Source of the DNA: a virus
Strand: one strand, 5' to 3'
IMG/VR virus record: IMGVR_UViG_3300018080_000058
Span: 1-41,437 of that record
DNA length: 41,437 nt
Shown: piece by piece, positions 38,990 through 41,437 of the stretch
How positions within the stretch are numbered: the stretch's first letter is position 1
Layout: each line of letters opens with the position of its first letter
Position numbers and translations under genes: made by a program
Notes under the pieces: generated by a model
Databases searched by the model: none
What the model was told of the DNA's origin: nothing
Seen by the model: only the letters and a program-made list of their open reading frames with translations

Positions 38990-39867
38990 GGTGCCACGAC
39001 CCCTTCCACCACAGCGACAGATTGGCCGCCATGGGGTCTGCGGTACTGCGTCCATATCGCGCCGTGGTCTCCGGTGGTCGAGCCCTCTGTCCGCACGTAA
39101 ATGCTCTCGCCCGGCTGCAATGACCGCACAGCACGCGCCGCTCCGGCCGGTTCCCCGTGGAAGACCCTGCGGTAATCCCGCTCCCCAGTAGAGCAGGCCC
39201 TCAGTACGCTCTTGGCCATTCCACGCGATCCCTGGGTCCAGGGCACGCGGTAGGTGTTCGGTAGCTGCCGCGCCACATAGACAGCCCCGCCCATGCTGAT
39301 GCGCCTATACCCTGCAGCCGCAAGCTCAGGGGCTAGCGCCTCGCCTGGACGGGCTGGGGCAGCCGTGATCTCATAGTTGGGTCGTGATCCAGCGTCTATG
39401 CGCTGCAGATGGGTGATGATCGTTCGGCGGGTGCAGCCGGCAAAGCCTGCCAGCTTGCCGTTGCTCACGGTGCGGGGTTTGCCGGCAAGCCATGCGCCAA
39501 CGCATGAAGCACGAAAGGGGCCGATACTGCCAAAGTGCTCAAGGGGTACGTCTACCGGCCGTCGCCGTGGGGCCGCCTGCAGCCGCCTGCAGACGCGCTC
39601 CAGGCTGGCATAGCAGATCTGTCCGTGGCGGTTGAACCACCATTCGCGCTCCCAGCGCGCAAGTGTCCGTCTGGTCGTGCGGTCAGACCATAGCTGCCAA
39701 GCCTGGATCTGGTCTCGTAGCCTGCGCTCCTCGACCCAGCCGCAGCCACGATCATCCAGCGCCCGAATCAAGAGCCAAAGCCTGTAGGCGGTCTCTTCGC
39801 CCGCATGATAGGCCGCCAGCCCTATGTCAGGGTATCCCTTGATGGTCGTGGCTGCGTCGCTGGGCAT
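38986..39867 (-). CDS. Helix-turn-helix protein, possible replication initiator or regulator
   Basis: 293 residues. The N-terminal third is tryptophan- and arginine-rich and contains a winged-helix-like stretch (T-R-R-T-L-A-R-W-E-R-E-W-W). A second helix-turn-helix-like element is in the middle (S-N-G-K-L-A-G-F-A-G-C-T-R-R-T-I-I-T-H-L). The C-terminal part is beta-rich and ends in V-A-V-V-E-G-V-V-A-P. It lies in the first gene block after the structured leader, where phages place replication or control genes. No replication enzyme is recognised elsewhere, so a DnaA/DnaD-type initiator role is plausible but unproven. Confidence 0.55.
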   Translation of the reverse strand: MPSDAATTIKGYPDIGLAAYHAGEETAYRLWLLIRALDDRGCGWVEERRLRDQIQAWQLWSDRTTRRTLARWEREWWFNRHGQICYASLERVCRRLQAAPRRRPVDVPLEHFGSIGPFRASCVGAWLAGKPRTVSNGKLAGFAGCTRRTIITHLQRIDAGSRPNYEITAAPARPGEALAPELAAAGYRRISMGGAVYVARQLPNTYRVPWTQGSRGMAKSVLRACSTGERDYRRVFHGEPAGAARAVRSLQPGESIYVRTEGSTTGDHGAIWTQYRRPHGGQSVAVVEGVVAP

Positions 39868-39870
39868 CGC

Positions 39871-40023
39871 CTATCGTCCTTCCCGTTCTGCAGCCTGCCA
39901 GATCATAGCAGCCGCGACCATGAGGATGAAGGCCGCGCCCGCGCAAATGGGTCGAGAGGGGGAGCATAGCAGCACGATGCTGCCGAGTAGCAGTACCGCC
40001 CAAAATGCCAGCCGTGATTCCAT
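39871..40023 (-). CDS. 50-residue membrane protein following structured leader
   Basis: The ATG at 40023 follows CTGGAGATCGTC. Two adjoining hydrophobic segments (about 5-22 and 28-43) make a membrane hairpin, ending in R-E-G-R. It is the first gene downstream of promoter P6 and of a leader with strong secondary structure, so its translation may be controlled by that RNA. Confidence 0.6.
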   Translation of the reverse strand: MESRLAFWAVLLLGSIVLLCSPSRPICAGAAFILMVAAAMIWQAAEREGR

Positions 40024-40043
40024 GACGATCTCCAGATATGCGA

Positions 40044-40196
40044 AACGGATTGCAGGGGCGCCCAGGGAGGCAAGCCACACACCTAGGCTCGCGCGGCGTT
40101 GGCAGCGCCGCAGCAGGCGCCCCTGCAATCCGTTGGTGTGTCGTGCCCTCCCCCGTGCGGTCCTTATCACGGGGTCGCCAACCCCACCGCACGGGG
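40044..40196 (-). ncRNA. Candidate structured leader / small RNA with pseudoknot
   Basis: Transcribed leftward from P6. A 5' stem joins 40186-40196 with 40151-40161 (ACCGCACGGGG / CCCCGTGCGGT) and encloses a smaller GGGGT-ACCCC hairpin (40171-40185). A 19-bp perfect stem joins 40116-40134 with 40044-40062. Within its loop are a GCGGCG/CGCCGC hairpin and a second hairpin whose loop carries ACACACC (40077-40083), complementary to GGTGTGT at 40135-40141 just outside the long stem. That pairing would cross the stem as a pseudoknot. No known riboswitch recognised. Confidence 0.6.
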
Positions 40197-40198
40197 TT

Positions 40199-40227
40199 AT
40201 TATAGCAGCTGCCGCTGCCAAGCGCAA
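40199..40227 (-). promoter_or_regulatory. Sigma-70-type promoter P6
   Basis: TTGCGC (40222-40227) and a perfect TATAAT (40199-40204) with 17 bases between, plus an extended TGC before the -10. The predicted start near 40192 places the whole 40044-40190 structure in the transcript. It is the only good promoter upstream of the regulator, modification and structural genes, so it may start the long late operon. Confidence 0.78.
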
Positions 40228-40232
40228 GGCCA

Positions 40233-40586
40233 TCAGCCCTCGCTGCCGTCCGCATAGAGCGGGGGCAGCACTTTCACCTGATGCAGCGGGCGCATGCCCT
40301 CCACAGCCTCGTCCAGCTCCGCCTTCGCCTCGCCCAGCGTCGCCCATTCCGTGCCGCTATAGATCAGCTGAACGCGGTCCGCGTCCTTCCGTCGCGTGGC
40401 CCACGGGCGCACGAGGCTGGACAGCATGATCTTGTCGATCTCCTCGCCCAGCCCAGCCGGCATCTGGACGCACCGCACGTCCACAAAGAGGGCTAGCGCC
40501 ACACTGTTCTGGCCATTGTCCGTCGGAATCACGTGTTCCGTCATAGTCCGCATGCCGACCAGCCGCCATGCTAGTTCTGTCACCAT
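40233..40586 (-). CDS. Hypothetical protein, 117 residues
   Basis: The ATG at 40586 follows AGGGGGCA. The N-terminal half is a mixed alpha/beta unit (A-L-A-L-F-V-D-V-R-C-V-Q-M). The C-terminal half contains V-Q-L-I-Y-S-G-T-E-W-A-T-L and an acidic helix. It lies after the Gp157 gene and before P6. No family recognised. Confidence 0.62.
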   Translation of the reverse strand: MVTELAWRLVGMRTMTEHVIPTDNGQNSVALALFVDVRCVQMPAGLGEEIDKIMLSSLVRPWATRRKDADRVQLIYSGTEWATLGEAKAELDEAVEGMRPLHQVKVLPPLYADGSEG

Positions 40587-40597
40587 TGCCCCCTATG

Positions 40598-41083
40598 CTA
40601 CCGCAGCACCAGATATTCTGACTCTGCCAGCCGCGCCCCAGGCACGCTGTCCCCAGCGTCAAGCGCCGCTTTGAGCGCCCGCTTGTCCACCGATACGGAG
40701 ATCCGTCGGTACTGCTCTGGTATTTCTTCTGGCGACACGTCCACCTCTACCCGCGTGCTCCTGCCAATGTAGGCCGTCACGATGGGCAGCCTGACCCGGT
40801 GTAGGTTTGCGCGCCGCAGGCACTGCAGCGCATACTCCTTCAGCCGGTGGACGCGGTTGTCAATCGCGCTTTGGCGGTTGCGCAGCCTCACGATCTCGTC
40901 ATGTAGCGCATCGCTCTCGGCCTCCCAGTTGCAGATCAGGCGCGCGATCCCATCCATCTTCTGTTCCACGGCGTCGCCTATAGCATCCAGCGCCGCCTGC
41001 AGCCCAGCCTCGTCCAGCTGGTCCTCCTGCAGCAGTTGCTCCACCACTAGCAGGCTAGCATCCGTCAGCTCGTATAGCTTCAT
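40598..41083 (-). CDS. Siphovirus Gp157-like protein
   Basis: 161 residues. The N-terminal M-K-L-Y-E-L-T-D-A-S-L-L-V, a long helical region with K-M-D-G-I-A-R-L-I-C-N-W-E-A-E, then L-K-E-Y-A-L-Q-C-L-R-R and the beta-strand end (I-P-E-Q-Y-R-R-I-S-V-S-V-D-K-R-A-L-K) match the Gp157 family. It is usually adjacent to single-strand annealing genes in siphophages, and the recombination-type gene at 309-1307 lies just across the junction. Overlaps the upstream gene by 4 bases. Confidence 0.88.
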   Translation of the reverse strand: MKLYELTDASLLVVEQLLQEDQLDEAGLQAALDAIGDAVEQKMDGIARLICNWEAESDALHDEIVRLRNRQSAIDNRVHRLKEYALQCLRRANLHRVRLPIVTAYIGRSTRVEVDVSPEEIPEQYRRISVSVDKRALKAALDAGDSVPGARLAESEYLVLR

Positions 41084-41289
41084 TCGTCTGCCCCCTGTTC
41101 CAAGATGCGATCACGCGCGCGCTCCAGCTTGTTCAGCCATTCCTTCTGGCGCCGCCAGTGCTCCCGCAAAGATTCCTTCTGCGGCGACCCCTCGCGTGCC
41201 GCGCGCCCACGCTCCTCGATGTCCTGCAGCGTGCGCTGGGCGTCGCGTATGCGCCAGCACAGCCATTCATAGTCGCTGGGGCTGGGCAT
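41080..41289 (-). CDS. Hypothetical basic helical protein, 69 residues
   Basis: The ATG at 41289 is just downstream of the junction gene's TAA (41294). The protein is helical, rich in Arg, Glu and Trp (W-L-C-W-R-I-R-D-A-Q-R-T-L, H-W-R-R-Q-K-E-W-L-N-K-L). Translational coupling with both neighbours is likely. No family recognised. Confidence 0.62.
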   Translation of the reverse strand: MPSPSDYEWLCWRIRDAQRTLQDIEERGRAAREGSPQKESLREHWRRQKEWLNKLERARDRILEQGADE

Positions 41290-41293
41290 GAAG

Positions 41294-41437
41294 TTACTCG
41301 TCAAGCGCCCGCGCCCGCGCCCACGGGTATACGCCTGCCGCTGCCATTCGCTCCTGGTGTTGTTCAATCTCCGCCCTCGCCCTGATTAGCAGCCCGATCA
41401 GCTCGTCCACAGCTTCCTGCTCGACGTACACCGTGGC
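41294..41437 (-). CDS. Junction-spanning small protein (3' part)
   Basis: This is the distal part of the gene that starts at base 252. Bases 41315-41437 duplicate 1-123, and the frame continues to a TAA at 41294-41296. On the closed molecule the whole gene is 90 codons plus stop. Confidence 0.75.
   Translation of the reverse strand, partial: ATVYVEQEAVDELIGLLIRARAEIEQHQERMAAAGVYPWARARALDE
41315..41437. repeat. Direct terminal repeat, right copy
   Basis: Exact 123-base copy of bases 1-123; see the left copy. Confidence 0.95.

Noticed and set aside
1-41437. tRNA genes, integrase, insertion sequences
   Set aside because: No cloverleaf-like segment with a T-loop, no tyrosine- or serine-recombinase signature and no transposase were found on either strand by reading.

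Overview
The window is one complete genome of a tailed bacteriophage with a long non-contractile tail (siphovirus type). The last 123 bases repeat the first 123 exactly, and one small gene reads intact across that junction. The molecule is therefore circular, circularly permuted or terminally redundant, with about 41,314 unique bases. DNA is GC-rich, Shine-Dalgarno sites are strong (often AGGGAGG), and every convincing gene is on the minus strand. No integrase, tRNA, CRISPR array or insertion sequence was seen. The host cannot be named. The Gp157, ReqiPepy6 Gp37-like and DUF1360 families are frequent in phages of high-GC Gram-positive or other monoderm hosts, but that is a weak hint. No stretch over 300 bases lacks a gene.

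Read in the direction of transcription (falling coordinates). (1) 40.2-36.9 kb: a TTGCGC-17-TATAAT promoter, a highly structured leader with a possible pseudoknot, a 50-residue membrane protein, a helix-turn-helix protein that may act in replication, a VRR-NUC nuclease and a phage sigma-70-family factor. (2) 37.6-34.3 kb: a likely DNA base-modification island with a ParB-fold protein, a TET-associated-type glycosyltransferase, and a DNA methyltransferase split by an inserted PLP-enzyme-like domain. (3) 34.3-27.1 kb: terminase small and large subunits, portal, Mu F-like protein, a protease/scaffold candidate and a cysteine-rich capsid protein. (4) 27.0-23.3 kb: a GT4 glycosyltransferase, a sulfotransferase, a tandem GT2 glycosyltransferase and a DUF1360 membrane protein, all inside the head-tail operon. 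(5) 23.3-11.3 kb: connectors, tail tube with a BNR beta-propeller, tail chaperone pair with a candidate frameshift, tape measure, a Dit-like protein with an inserted beta-propeller, Gp37-like protein and candidate receptor-binding proteins. (6) 11.3-8.7 kb: lysis or cell-wall genes (M23 peptidase, glycoside hydrolase, two membrane proteins), closed by an intrinsic terminator at 8641-8665.

(7) 8.6-2.9 kb: about 16 small, mostly unrecognised genes, led by four near-identical regulatory cassettes. Each cassette has a hairpin, an invariant 19-bp box, a palindrome over the -35, and a TTGACA-17-TACCNT promoter. Within these operons, genes are separated by GC-rich hairpins. (8) 2.9 kb through the junction to 40.2 kb: small membrane proteins, a Zn-ribbon protein, an exported transglycosylase, a recombination-type Zn-ribbon protein and a Gp157 homologue. 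No DNA polymerase, helicase or primase was recognised, so the phage probably uses host replication. The most novel parts are the modification island, the four-copy cassette, the structured RNA, and the sugar/sulfate gene set with propeller-decorated tail proteins.
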